This document shows, piece by piece, positions 15,947-25,335 of a stretch of DNA of 32,970 bases. The DNA is taken from the NCBI RefSeq assembly GCF_029759835.1, contig NZ_JAJJND010000021.1, positions 1 to 32,970 on the forward strand. The letters run 5' to 3'. Position 1 is the stretch's first letter; each line of letters begins with the position of its first letter. Origin of the DNA: Acetobacter sp. AN02 (GTDB taxonomy: Bacteria > Pseudomonadota > Alphaproteobacteria > Acetobacterales > Acetobacteraceae). The translations under genes and the position numbers were made by a program. The notes beneath the pieces were generated by a model, which saw nothing but the letters and a program-made list of their open reading frames with translations, was not told the DNA's origin and searched no databases.

Positions 15947-17158
15947 ATGACGGGTAAGATCGTTCAGATGTCATCCCCTGCGATGCGTTCCACAAAAACC
16001 GGAGGCGTCGTACCTGCGGTTTACCTCATCCTTTCCCTGCTGGCCGGAACGGCAGGAGCGGGAAGGGGGATCGCCCTCGCCCTGTCCGGCGCCTCCCCAG
16101 CAGATCAGGGCGGTGCCGCCGGTCTGCACGGGCTGGTCATGGTTTGTCTCGTCGCACTCCCCGCCCTGATCGGCGGTTTCGGCGGCCTGCTCCTTCCGTC
16201 CTCCCTCGGACTGCCCGGACTGCGGCTGCCGCGCGTTTCGCTGGCCGGAGCAGGATGCCTGGCCCTCTCAGCTCTTTTGCTTGCCACAGGCGGATCTCCG
16301 CTGGCCTCGGGTCTGATCTGGTGCGCCGGGGTGCTGTGCATGGTCCTCCCCGTCGCGGTGTCCGTCATGGACAGCCGCGCAGCCGCCGGACCGGAGCGCC
16401 CGCCGCTGGATTTCCTCGCATGGTCCCAGATGATCGCAGCCACCGCCCTGCTGCTCTGCATCCCCGCCGCAGCGGGTGAACTCTGCCGCGGCACGGCAGC
16501 GGCGGACATTGCCCGCTCCCTCATGGCCCCTCTGTCCGCAGCGATGATGACCGCCGCGGCAGGCGTGGCCTCTCTCGTTCTGAAATCACGACAGGCACAG
16601 TTTTCCTTCCGCCCGATGGCCGCCGTCATGGGTACGGTGGTGACCGGAAGCGCACTGGCCTGGGTGCATCTGCGGACACAGGGCAGTCTTTCGGATGCTG
16701 CCGTCACGGACAGCCTGATCCTGCGCGCCACGCTCCTCACCGGCGCAGCCTTTGCACTGGTCTGGGGCTATGGCCTGTGGCGGCAGAAACTCCCGCTGAG
16801 CCCCTCAGTGCTGTGGAGCGGCAGCTTTCTGGTCACGCTGCTTGCCGGACAGGCAGGCGGAGAGAGCGCGACACACGCCGTCATCATGAGCGGCACGCTG
16901 TTCGCCCTGTTCGCAGGGCTTTACCTCCAGGCTGAACGTCTGACGGGACAGCCGCTGAAGGGACCGGCCCCGATGACACATGTCGCACTGGTCATGCTGG
17001 GCACGGTCCTGTGCGCTGCAGGCGGCCCCGTGCTGACGATGGCAGGCGGCGCGGCATTCGTCCTTTCCATCCCGGTCGCAGGCCTGGTGCTGTATTCCGT
17101 CTGCCGGGATACAAAAGCCGCCCGTGGTCAGGTCACGCCCCTGAGGGCAGCCCGGTGA
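15947..17158 (+). CDS. Degenerate heme-copper oxidase subunit I-like membrane protein (pseudoenzyme)
   Basis: 403 residues, about 12 hydrophobic segments; true subunit I is ~530. Residues 60-97 (LHGLVMVCLVALPALIGGFG, then LPSSLGLPGLRLPRV) match the helix II-III region of CtaD (HGxxM, PALxGGFGN, GAPDMAFPR). Residues 310-325 (HAVIMSGTLFALFAGLY) match helix X. By this alignment His61 and His310 correspond to the two low-spin heme ligands. Of the CuB/high-spin heme site, HPEVY reads APLSA (194-198), the HH pair reads HL (241-242) and the first His of HFH reads Ala308. It cannot reduce oxygen by the known mechanism. The stop overlaps the GTG of ctaB. The frame is intact and coding-like, so this is not a pseudogene; a role in heme O/A handling is inference only. 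Confidence 0.72.
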   Translation: MTGKIVQMSSPAMRSTKTGGVVPAVYLILSLLAGTAGAGRGIALALSGASPADQGGAAGLHGLVMVCLVALPALIGGFGGLLLPSSLGLPGLRLPRVSLAGAGCLALSALLLATGGSPLASGLIWCAGVLCMVLPVAVSVMDSRAAAGPERPPLDFLAWSQMIAATALLLCIPAAAGELCRGTAAADIARSLMAPLSAAMMTAAAGVASLVLKSRQAQFSFRPMAAVMGTVVTGSALAWVHLRTQGSLSDAAVTDSLILRATLLTGAAFALVWGYGLWRQKLPLSPSVLWSGSFLVTLLAGQAGGESATHAVIMSGTLFALFAGLYLQAERLTGQPLKGPAPMTHVALVMLGTVLCAAGGPVLTMAGGAAFVLSIPVAGLVLYSVCRDTKAARGQVTPLRAAR

Positions 17159-18114
17159 GCGCGTCAGTCACGCAGGCACGCCGGGAAACGCGCCTGCGTT
17201 TTTCCGTAGCCGAAGCCGGAACACAGGCAAGGGACTGGATCGCCCTGCTCAAACCGCGCGTGATCTCGCTGGTGGTCTTCACAGGTGCAACGGGCCTGTT
17301 CCTTGCCCCGGGACATATCGGCATCTGGCGCTCGGCCATCGCCATCCTGTGCATCTGCCTCGCCTCAGGCGCCGCCGGTGCGATCAACATGTGGTATGAC
17401 CGCGATATCGACGCCGTCATGCGGCGTACGATCACACGTCCCGTCCCCGCCGGACGCATCCCCGAGGACGAGGCTCTGGCCTATGGCGTCGGCCTGTCCG
17501 CCCTGTCCGTCGCCCTGATGTGGCTTGCGACCAATACGCTCGCCGCCGGAATTCTCGCCTTCTCGATCTTTTTCTACGCCGTGATCTACACGATGTGGCT
17601 CAAGCGCTCGACGCCGCAGAATATCGTGATCGGCGGCGCGGCAGGTGCATTCCCGCCGATGATCGGCTGGGCCGCGGTCACGGGCTCCATGTCCGTCCTC
17701 CCGGTCGTCCTGTTCCTGATCGTGTTCCTGTGGACCCCGCCGCATTTCTGGTCCCTGTCCCTGTACGCCTGCAAGGATTACGGCCGGGCCGGCATCCCGA
17801 TGCTGCCCGTCGTCCGGGGCGCACGCCACACACGCCGGCAGATCTTCGCCTATACGCCTGTGCTGCTGGCCGTCTCGCTGGTGCCGTCCCTGCTGCATGA
17901 ATGCGGAGCGCTCTACACCGTGGCCGCCGTCGTGCTCGGACTGGGCTTCATGGCCTGCGCCGTGGCCGTCCTGAGGGAGGCGCAGACACAGGACGGCGTC
18001 AGCCTCAACGGAGACAAGGCCGCCCGCCGCTCCTTCCGTTTCTCCCTGCTCTATCTCTCGCTGCTGTTCATGGCCCTCATCGCAGACCATCTCGTGACGC
18101 TGTGGCTGGCATGA
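17155..18114 (+). CDS. ctaB: Heme O synthase (protoheme IX farnesyltransferase)
   Basis: 319 residues, about nine transmembrane helices, UbiA superfamily. Diagnostic segments are LLKPRVISLVVFTGATGL, the prenyl-diphosphate site NMWYDRDIDAVMRRT with following RPVPAG, and HFWSLSLYACKDYGRAGIPM. It farnesylates heme b to heme O for heme-copper oxidases, in this kind of organism probably a bo3 ubiquinol oxidase encoded elsewhere. The start is GTG 17155, overlapping the previous stop (GTGA). The stop overlaps the next ATG (ATGA). The arrangement recalls the alphaproteobacterial ctaD/C-ctaB-coxF operon. cyoE would be an equally valid symbol. Confidence 0.93.
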   Translation: MSASVTQARRETRLRFSVAEAGTQARDWIALLKPRVISLVVFTGATGLFLAPGHIGIWRSAIAILCICLASGAAGAINMWYDRDIDAVMRRTITRPVPAGRIPEDEALAYGVGLSALSVALMWLATNTLAAGILAFSIFFYAVIYTMWLKRSTPQNIVIGGAAGAFPPMIGWAAVTGSMSVLPVVLFLIVFLWTPPHFWSLSLYACKDYGRAGIPMLPVVRGARHTRRQIFAYTPVLLAVSLVPSLLHECGALYTVAAVVLGLGFMACAVAVLREAQTQDGVSLNGDKAARRSFRFSLLYLSLLFMALIADHLVTLWLA

Positions 18115-18254
18115 CAGAAGATCTGACGGAAACGCAGCGTCTGCAGGCCCTGTCGGCCGAGATCGGAAAAAGACAGCGCATGCGGGTCATGGCCCTCACC
18201 GCTGTGCTGCTGAGCCTCGCAGGCGTAATCTTCATCCTCACCCTGATCCGCTGA
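18111..18254 (+). CDS. Small CoxF-like membrane protein, 47 residues
   Basis: Starts at ATG 18111 inside the ctaB stop (ATGA). It has a charged N-terminus (MTEDLTETQRLQALSAEIGK, then RQRMR) and one C-terminal transmembrane helix (VMALTAVLLSLAGVIFILTL) ending IR. Alphaproteobacterial cox operons commonly carry such a short protein after ctaB, ending in a similar hydrophobic T-I/L-(V/I)-R/K motif; its function there is poorly known. The assignment rests on position, size and topology, not on a strong motif. It overlaps the end of the convergent DUF3293 gene by 17 bases. Confidence 0.6.
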   Translation: MTEDLTETQRLQALSAEIGKRQRMRVMALTAVLLSLAGVIFILTLIR

Positions 18255-18648
18255 TCGGCTCACAGCCGGGCAGGAACAGCAGCCGCGCCTTCTGCGTCCC
18301 GCGCAGAAGCACTACGGCATTCTGCCGGTAACGCGCCGCCAGCCGCAACGCACGCGCAAGCGGCATACGCACGGCAATCAGAGGCTCGGCAACACGGCCC
18401 AGGCGCCCCTCGCCCTCGCAGCTCTCTGCGCCCGCCAGATCCCTGCGAAGCTGCCACATCATCCGCTCGTTCCAGCCATCAGCCTTCCTGCGTCCGCCCG
18501 GATTGCACGCGCTGAGCATGACGATATCCGCATGACGGGAGCACATCCCGCGCGGCGGCCGCCCGATCCGGACCGTAATGCTTCCGGCCGTGTAGGTGCT
18601 GAGACAATAGGCCCGCAGGATGGAAGGCGTGGGGCGCAGCCCGCCCAT
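18238..18648 (-). CDS. DUF3293 family protein
   Basis: 136 residues. Segments resemble DUF3293: a beta-rich start ending in an RIGR/P stretch (TVRIGRPP), a core with ADIVMLSACNPGG and GWNERMMWQLRRDL, then LARALRLAARYRQNAVVLLRG, the family's conserved xxFGQNAixw-like ending. The function of the family is unknown. The ATG follows the rodA stop with no gap, and CGGAG in the end of rodA serves as ribosome site, so it is coupled to rodA and is the last gene of the mre cluster. No signal peptide; probably cytoplasmic. Confidence 0.72.
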   Translation of the reverse strand: MGGLRPTPSILRAYCLSTYTAGSITVRIGRPPRGMCSRHADIVMLSACNPGGRRKADGWNERMMWQLRRDLAGAESCEGEGRLGRVAEPLIAVRMPLARALRLAARYRQNAVVLLRGTQKARLLFLPGCEPISGSG

Positions 18649-19839
18649 CTACGGCTCCGATGCCTCGCCGTTATCGGCAGACTCCCCCGAACGCACGTCA
18701 CGATTGACCCAGGACGACATCAGAAACCCGAAGCCAAGCATGACGGTCAGCATCGAGGAACCGCCATAGGACACAAGAGGCAAAGGCACACCCCCGACCG
18801 GAATCGCCCCCATCACCATGGACAGATTGACGAGGCAGTACAGAAAGAAATTGACCGAAATCCCCAGCGCCAGCAGCCGCCCGAAACGGTTGCGACTGCG
18901 GATCGCCATGGCCATTCCGCCAAGAATCAGCAGCAGAAGAAGACCCATCACGACAATCCCGCCGACAAACCCCCATTCCTCGGCAATGGTCGTGAAAATG
19001 AAGTCCGTCTGCTTTTCAGGCAGGAAGTTGAGCTGCCCCTGGGTGCCCTGAAGATAGCCCTTGCCCCACATCCCGCCGGAACCCAGCGCGATCTTGGACT
19101 GGATGATGTTATAGCCCGCCCCCAGAGGATCGCTCTCGGGGTGCAGGAAGGTGGTGATCCGGGCCCGCTGATAATCATGCAGATGGGCATAGGCGATCTT
19201 GAGCAGCGCCGGAACGGGCAGACAGAGCAGAACGATCTGCCACAGCCGCATCCCGGCCGCAAAGAACAGCGCCGCCCCGATCCCGCCGATAATCACCGCC
19301 GTCCCCAGATTGGGCTCCTTGAGCACAAGCCCGACCGGAAGAAGCGTCATGACGGCAGGAATGATCAGCCGCAGCGGATTCCCCATCCTGGCGTAGCTGA
19401 TCCGGCTGAACCACGTGGCCAGCATCAGAACCAGCGCAACCTTGGCAAATTCAGAAGGCTGGATCTGCACCCCGCCGACAATGATCCAGCGCTCGGCTCC
19501 CTTGCCCACATGCCCCATACGCAGCACCGCCACGAGCAGCCCGAGAGACGCAAGATAGGTCGGAAAGGCCAGCCGCATCAGCAGCCTGAGCGGAAGCATC
19601 CCGACCGTCACCATCAGGATCAGACCAAAACCGAAGCGCATCGCCTGCGGCCCGGCATAGGGACGGGCAGAACCGCCCCCGGCCGAGCACAGCGCGACAT
19701 ATCCCACACCGGCCAGCGCGCAGATCAGCAGCACATACAGCCAGTTGACCCGCCACAGCCGCGAGGCCAGCGAAAATCCCGGCTCCTCACGCAGGAGACG
19801 TCTGTGAAAGCGCGAACCGGACGGACGTAGAGCAGACAT
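18649..19839 (-). CDS. rodA: Rod shape-determining peptidoglycan glycosyltransferase RodA
   Basis: 396 residues, SEDS family, about ten transmembrane helices. Recognisable segments include GNPLRLIIPAVMTLLPVGLV, LKEPNLGTAVIIG (Lys-Glu-Pro-(N/D)-xGT with the essential acidic residue region), FLPEKQTDFIFTTIAEEWGF and the C-terminal GGVPLPLVSYGGSSML. RodA polymerises lipid II glycan strands during side-wall growth, paired with PBP2. It follows mrdA by 11 bases, the normal pairing. GAGG lies about 10 bases before the ATG. Confidence 0.95.
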   Translation of the reverse strand: MSALRPSGSRFHRRLLREEPGFSLASRLWRVNWLYVLLICALAGVGYVALCSAGGGSARPYAGPQAMRFGFGLILMVTVGMLPLRLLMRLAFPTYLASLGLLVAVLRMGHVGKGAERWIIVGGVQIQPSEFAKVALVLMLATWFSRISYARMGNPLRLIIPAVMTLLPVGLVLKEPNLGTAVIIGGIGAALFFAAGMRLWQIVLLCLPVPALLKIAYAHLHDYQRARITTFLHPESDPLGAGYNIIQSKIALGSGGMWGKGYLQGTQGQLNFLPEKQTDFIFTTIAEEWGFVGGIVVMGLLLLLILGGMAMAIRSRNRFGRLLALGISVNFFLYCLVNLSMVMGAIPVGGVPLPLVSYGGSSMLTVMLGFGFLMSSWVNRDVRSGESADNGEASEP

Positions 19840-19850
19840 GATCGCAGACC

Positions 19851-21794
19851 TCAGAGCGCATCCGCCACGGTCTGACCGGGCGGCGTCCTGCGATTGGCGG
19901 GGTCACGCAGCAGAGCATCCGTCATGATGTTGCGGGCCAGCGGCGCCGCAAACTCGGCCCCCGCATTGCCATGCTCGATCACGACAGACACCGCATAGCG
20001 CGGCGCATCATACGGCGCGAAACAGATGAACAGCGCGTGCGGACGATACTCCCAGGGCAGACGCGCGGAATTGAAATGCCCGCTCTCACGCAGGGCACGG
20101 GAGACACGCCGGACCTGAGCCGAACCGGTCTTGCCCGCCATCTCGATCCCGGGGATGGGCAGACGGGCCTTGGGCGCGGTCCCGTGCGCCTCGTTGACCA
20201 CGGCAAACATGCCCTCACGAATGGCCTTGAACGCCTGCTCAGGCATGTCCAGAACCGGCCAGTGCTCCGGATCGGATTCCGGCGTCAGCTTGCCGTTGAT
20301 GGCACGGACCAGATGCGGCCCGATGGCCCGCCCGGTCGCGATGCGGGAGGTGTAGGTGGCAAGCTGGAGCGGCGTCACCTGCACGAAGCCCTGACCGATC
20401 CCACTGACGATCGTGTCACCGCCGTTCCAGTGATGATTGTGCTTCTGCCGCCATTCCGGCGTGGGAATCAGCCCCGCCCGGGTATGCGGCAGCTCGATAT
20501 CCAGCTTCGTGCCAAGACCAAGCTCATGAGAGGTCGCGGCAATACGGTCCATGCCGATACGACGGGCCACCTCATAGAAATAGACATCGCAGGAATATTT
20601 CAGACCAAGATGCAGATTGACCGAACCATGCCCGTGCCGCGCCCAGCAGTGGAAGCGGGCGCCGCCCACATCAATGTAGCCACGGCAGACAAAACAGTCG
20701 GCAGGAGAGATCATCTTATTCTGCAGCGCGGCCATCGCCACGGCAGGCTTGAAGGTCGAACCCGGAGGATAGACACCCGCAACCGCCTTGTTGATCAGCG
20801 GCGTCCGCTCGTCATTGGTCCAGGCAATCCACTGCGCCTTGCTCACACCGCTGTCGAACAGGGACGGATCAAAGGACGGCGTGCTGACCATCGCCAGAAC
20901 CTCGCCGTTGCGGCAGTCCATCACAACGGCAGAGGCTGCCGTATCCCCGATCCGGTTCTGCACGGCCTGCTGCAGCCCGGCATCCAGAGACAGCGTGATC
21001 TCCCGGCCCGGCGTGCCGTCCACACGGTCCAGCTCCGCCAGAACACGCCCGACGGAATTCACCTCCATCTCCACGGCCCCGGCCTCACCGCGCAGAAGAT
21101 CATCCTGGCTCTGCTCGATCCCCGAACGGCCCATCCGCATGCCCGGCAGCGCCAGCAGCGCGGATCGCGCAACATCCTGCTCGTTGGGCGGCGCGACATA
21201 ACCGACGATATGCGCGGTCAGCGGCCCCTCGGGATAGGTGCGGGTGGTGCCGACATCAATCAGAACCCCGGGCAGCCCCGGAGCATTGAGCTCGATCCGC
21301 GCCATCTCGTTCCAGGACAGAAACTCCCGGAGCATGACAGGAACGAACTTGCGCTGATGCCGCATCTCACGGGCAATACGGGTGCGGTCATGATCCTCCA
21401 GCGGCACGATGGCGGCAAACCGCTCGATCGTCCCGGGAACATCCGTCGTCTCCTCCGGCAGTAAAAGTGCCCGCCAGTTGGTCTGATTGCTGGCAAGCGC
21501 CTTGCCGAACCGGTCAATGATCCGCCCGCGTGGCGGAGCCAGCAGCCGCTTGCTGATCTGATTGCGCGTCGCAAGCTTCGCGAAATGCTCGCCGCTGGTG
21601 ATCTGCAGATCATACAGCTTGCGCCCGAGTAGACCCAGAGTGGCCGTCTGCGCCGCCATCAGCAGCAGGGCACGCCGCGTAAAGACACCCCGCCCCCGGT
21701 CACGAAGCTCCTGATCCCGGTTCTGACGCTTCCCCTGTCTCCCCCTGTGGCGCCCCCCGGAACGCCCGAATATCTTCCTGCCTGAAAATTTCAT
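19851..21794 (-). CDS. mrdA: Penicillin-binding protein 2, elongasome transpeptidase
   Basis: 647 residues. After a basic N-terminus and one membrane helix (about 40-60) comes the dimerisation/pedestal region with APPRGRIIDRFGKALASN (87-103). The transpeptidase domain follows, with the catalytic Ser346 in STFK, SCD at 401-403 and KTG at 555-557. It crosslinks peptidoglycan in the periplasm with RodA. Order mreD-mrdA-rodA on one strand, with 15 and 11 bases between genes, shows a single operon. The unusually basic start (~40 residues rich in Arg, Gly, Gln) is longer than in many homologues. Confidence 0.95.
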   Translation of the reverse strand: MKFSGRKIFGRSGGRHRGRQGKRQNRDQELRDRGRGVFTRRALLLMAAQTATLGLLGRKLYDLQITSGEHFAKLATRNQISKRLLAPPRGRIIDRFGKALASNQTNWRALLLPEETTDVPGTIERFAAIVPLEDHDRTRIAREMRHQRKFVPVMLREFLSWNEMARIELNAPGLPGVLIDVGTTRTYPEGPLTAHIVGYVAPPNEQDVARSALLALPGMRMGRSGIEQSQDDLLRGEAGAVEMEVNSVGRVLAELDRVDGTPGREITLSLDAGLQQAVQNRIGDTAASAVVMDCRNGEVLAMVSTPSFDPSLFDSGVSKAQWIAWTNDERTPLINKAVAGVYPPGSTFKPAVAMAALQNKMISPADCFVCRGYIDVGGARFHCWARHGHGSVNLHLGLKYSCDVYFYEVARRIGMDRIAATSHELGLGTKLDIELPHTRAGLIPTPEWRQKHNHHWNGGDTIVSGIGQGFVQVTPLQLATYTSRIATGRAIGPHLVRAINGKLTPESDPEHWPVLDMPEQAFKAIREGMFAVVNEAHGTAPKARLPIPGIEMAGKTGSAQVRRVSRALRESGHFNSARLPWEYRPHALFICFAPYDAPRYAVSVVIEHGNAGAEFAAPLARNIMTDALLRDPANRRTPPGQTVADAL

Positions 21795-21809
21795 CTCATG
21801 CCGCCGGGA

Positions 21810-22418
21810 TCAGTATCTCTGGTCCGGCACGTATTCCGCCGGTCTCTGCCTGCCCTTCGGATCCTGCCCGCTGAGCCACCGGCACACGTGAATGCTCCCG
21901 GCCGCAAGCGGCGGATAAAGACCGGCCGCCAGCAGCGTCTCGAACAGGGACGGAGACAGCGGAAGAATGCTCAGGGACAGGGCCGATGTCACAAACCACT
22001 GGAACAGACAGGCACACAGGGCGCAGAAGGCAAACACGATCCACAGCGCCGCAAAGCTCATGCGCATGAAGCTGAAGCGGAACCGCATGGCCGCCCCGTG
22101 CAGAAGCAGCAGCGTCAGCGCGCTCACGCCCGGCGGGCTGAAACCGATCAGATCCAGCAGAAGACCCAGCATGAACACACCCGGCGGCGGCATGGCCTGC
22201 GGCATCCAGACCGACCAGAAAAACACCGAGGCCAGTACAAACGAGGGAAGAAGCGCTGTCACCGCGGGCAGACCGGTCGGCGCGGACAGGAACAGCACGA
22301 CCAGACAGATGAACATGCCCGGAGCCAGACGCCGCGCCCAGCCGTCGACACGCTGTATGAATGCAGGACGCGGAGACAGCCCGGTCTCCCGGAAGCCCGC
22401 AAGAGGATCGCCGCTCAT
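21810..22418 (-). CDS. mreD: Rod shape-determining protein MreD
   Basis: 202 residues with five or six hydrophobic segments. Typical MreD features are the LPSFVLASVFFWSVWMPQAM stretch and GVFMLGLLLDLIGFSPPGVSALTLLL, where the Asp in LLLD and the following PxG are conserved. It is an inner-membrane scaffold linking MreC, PBP2 and RodA. It is placed 12 bases after mreC with GAGAGG as ribosome site. An alternative overlapping frame 21796-22434 on the same strand is rejected for lack of membrane-protein character. Confidence 0.88.
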   Translation of the reverse strand: MSGDPLAGFRETGLSPRPAFIQRVDGWARRLAPGMFICLVVLFLSAPTGLPAVTALLPSFVLASVFFWSVWMPQAMPPPGVFMLGLLLDLIGFSPPGVSALTLLLLHGAAMRFRFSFMRMSFAALWIVFAFCALCACLFQWFVTSALSLSILPLSPSLFETLLAAGLYPPLAAGSIHVCRWLSGQDPKGRQRPAEYVPDQRY

Positions 22419-22430
22419 ACGCGCCGCCTC

Positions 22431-23357
22431 TCACCCGCCACCCGCAGGGGCAAACGGCCCGGGCGGCATCCCCGCCCGCAGGGACGGACCCGTCCGGGGA
22501 GAGGGAATATAGGGAATCCGGCCCGGCGCGTCAGGAGGCTCAATCGTCGTCGTCCCGAAATTGAAGATGCGCAGGATACGGATATGATCGAGATGTGCAT
22601 AGGGCACGACAACCGGCTGGCCCGGACGCAGATAATGCACCGTGCCGACAGGCAGACCCGCAGGCAGCAGACTGATCTGCCCGCCCGTCACGACTCGCTC
22701 TCCTTCTGCGGGATAATGATCCTGCGGATAGTACATCAGCCGCGGCGTCGGACTGCGATCCCCCGTCATGATGGCAGACGTGCCGGATTTTTCCATGGTC
22801 ACGGGAATCCGGCTGGCCACGTCATCAATCAGCAGAACCCGCGCGGAATGCTCCCCGACCTCCGTCACGCGCCCCGCAAACCCGTCAGCCGCCAGAGCAA
22901 TATTGCCAAGCCTGATCCCGCTCGAAGGCCCGGCCCCGATCAGAACCGCATGACCATAAACCCCCCCGGCATCCGCCACCACGCGCCCGGTGACAAAAGA
23001 CGGAGCCGGATCAGGCATCCAGTGCAGATTGTGCTTGAGCGTCTGGTTTTCCTGGGCAAGGGAAAGCGCGACATCATACCAGCCGCGCAGCTTCTCGTTC
23101 TCAGCCCGCAGCGCCGCATTTTCTCCGGCAAGACGCACCGCGCCCCGCAGCTGCTGCCCCGCATCGGACAGAACCATGCCGGGCTGCGCGGTCAGACTGC
23201 GGAAAGGCGTCATCAGATCGGCAAAGAGCATCCGCCCCTTGTCCGCCAGTTTCCTGTCCGCCTGACCAAGCAGTATGGTGGCAATGGCAACAAGGATCGT
23301 CAGCGGAAGGACCAGCTTCTCAAGCGCCTGCCTGTTCTGGATCGACAGACGGATCAT
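22431..23357 (-). CDS. mreC: Rod shape-determining protein MreC
   Basis: 308 residues: one N-terminal membrane helix (about 16-31, LVLPLTILVAIATILLG), a coiled coil (about 75-107, VRLAGENAALRAENEKLRGW), then the periplasmic double beta-barrel (VTGRVVADAGGVYGHAVLIG, GFAGRVTEVGEHSARVLLIDD, VVTGGQISLLPAGLPVGTV). It organises the elongation complex in the periplasm. The C-terminal ~40 residues are Pro/Gly-rich and probably disordered. It is downstream of mreB across a 291-base gap. Confidence 0.94.
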   Translation of the reverse strand: MIRLSIQNRQALEKLVLPLTILVAIATILLGQADRKLADKGRMLFADLMTPFRSLTAQPGMVLSDAGQQLRGAVRLAGENAALRAENEKLRGWYDVALSLAQENQTLKHNLHWMPDPAPSFVTGRVVADAGGVYGHAVLIGAGPSSGIRLGNIALAADGFAGRVTEVGEHSARVLLIDDVASRIPVTMEKSGTSAIMTGDRSPTPRLMYYPQDHYPAEGERVVTGGQISLLPAGLPVGTVHYLRPGQPVVVPYAHLDHIRILRIFNFGTTTIEPPDAPGRIPYIPSPRTGPSLRAGMPPGPFAPAGGG

Positions 23358-23648
23358 ACGCAGCCCCCGGAACGGACAGACAGGGTTCGGCGCCCTTCCG
23401 GCAGGAAAACAGCCTCCGCAGAGGAAAGGAAGGCGCAGGCTGGGATCTGAATTCGGTTCATCACTGCCCTGGTTATGCCAGATGCGCGGAGATCGGCTCT
23501 GTCCTGACGATATCGATAAAGGGAGACCGGGACAGCCTCCTCCGGTGCCCGCTGTTCTGACAGAAAACCGCCCCGGGGCACCATGAATTTTTTTTCAGAA
23601 AAGCACCAGGCCCGCCCGGAAACAGAAGCGGCGCCCGGCACACGGCAC
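23358..23648. other. mreB-mreC intergenic region, no convincing gene
   Basis: A 291-base gap, long for this operon. A 95-codon GTG-initiated open frame on the minus strand (23641-23354) ends in an ATGA overlap with mreC but has weak third-position G/C bias and no recognisable protein. A T-rich tract (23589-23595) and GC-rich self-complementary GCCCCGGGGC near 23573-23582 are present. The region may separate mreB expression from mreCD or carry a secondary promoter; no clear -35/-10 pair was found. Confidence 0.45.
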
Positions 23649-25026
<1,378 letters not shown>

Positions 25027-25305
25027 ATGATCAGAAAGTCTGCTTCCGCGTCCTCCGGAATCACGGTGGTCCGCCGCTCTCTTGCCGGTACGGTACTGGC
25101 AGGATGCTTTTTGCTTGCAGGATGCGGCGATCCGTATGATTCCGGTTCACGTGCAGGCAGCGGCGCGCTGATCGGCGGCGGCTCCGGCGCGGCCATCGGT
25201 GCGCTCGCGGGCGGCGGCACGGGAGCCGCAATCGGCGCGCTGGCCGGAGCAGGAACGGGCGCGGCTGTCGGCGCGGCAACGACTCCGAACCGGCGGACCC
25301 GCTGA
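25027..25305 (+). CDS. Small glycine-zipper lipoprotein (first of two paralogues)
   Basis: 92 residues. A basic start and hydrophobic segment lead to two possible lipoboxes, VLAGC (Cys27) and LLAGC (Cys33), indicating export and lipidation. The rest is a glycine zipper ([20 protein letters not shown], repeated GxxxG-type spacing) that can pack as paired helices in membrane, ending NRRTR. Similar short zipper proteins are found in the outer membrane or envelope stress context, with no defined activity. GGGAG precedes the ATG. It is followed 30 bases later by a longer paralogue that shares its zipper almost exactly. Confidence 0.75.
   Translation: MIRKSASASSGITVVRRSLAGTVLAGCFLLAGCGDPYDSGSRAGSGALIGGGSGAAIGALAGGGTGAAIGALAGAGTGAAVGAATTPNRRTR
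25153..25247 (+). repeat. Copy 1 of a 95-bp glycine-zipper-coding repeat
   Basis: By hand alignment this stretch matches 25441-25535 at 87 of 95 positions, with the first 35 bases identical. The offset is 288 bases. It encodes the zipper core of both lipoproteins. Confidence 0.85.
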
Positions 25306-25335
25306 CGGTCCACCGCATGACAGACAGGAAAACGG

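Noticed and set aside
15947-17158. A functional cytochrome oxidase subunit I
   Set aside because: Most ligands of CuB, the high-spin heme His and the cross-linked Tyr are absent in the alignment.
21796-22434. 212-codon minus-strand frame overlapping mreD
   Set aside because: Same strand, different frame from mreD; lacks hydrophobic helices and conserved MreD segments.
18532-23450. Very long plus-strand open frames (432, 497 and 550 codons) opposite rodA, mrdA and mreC/mreD
   Set aside because: They are antisense to well-recognised genes, rich in Arg, His, Gln and Pro, with no domains. Such frames arise from high G+C third positions on the coding strand.
23354-23641. 95-codon GTG frame ending in ATGA at mreC
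   Set aside because: The overlap looks operon-like, but third-position G/C bias is weak, no ribosome site is evident and the protein is unlike anything I know. Kept only as an intergenic note.
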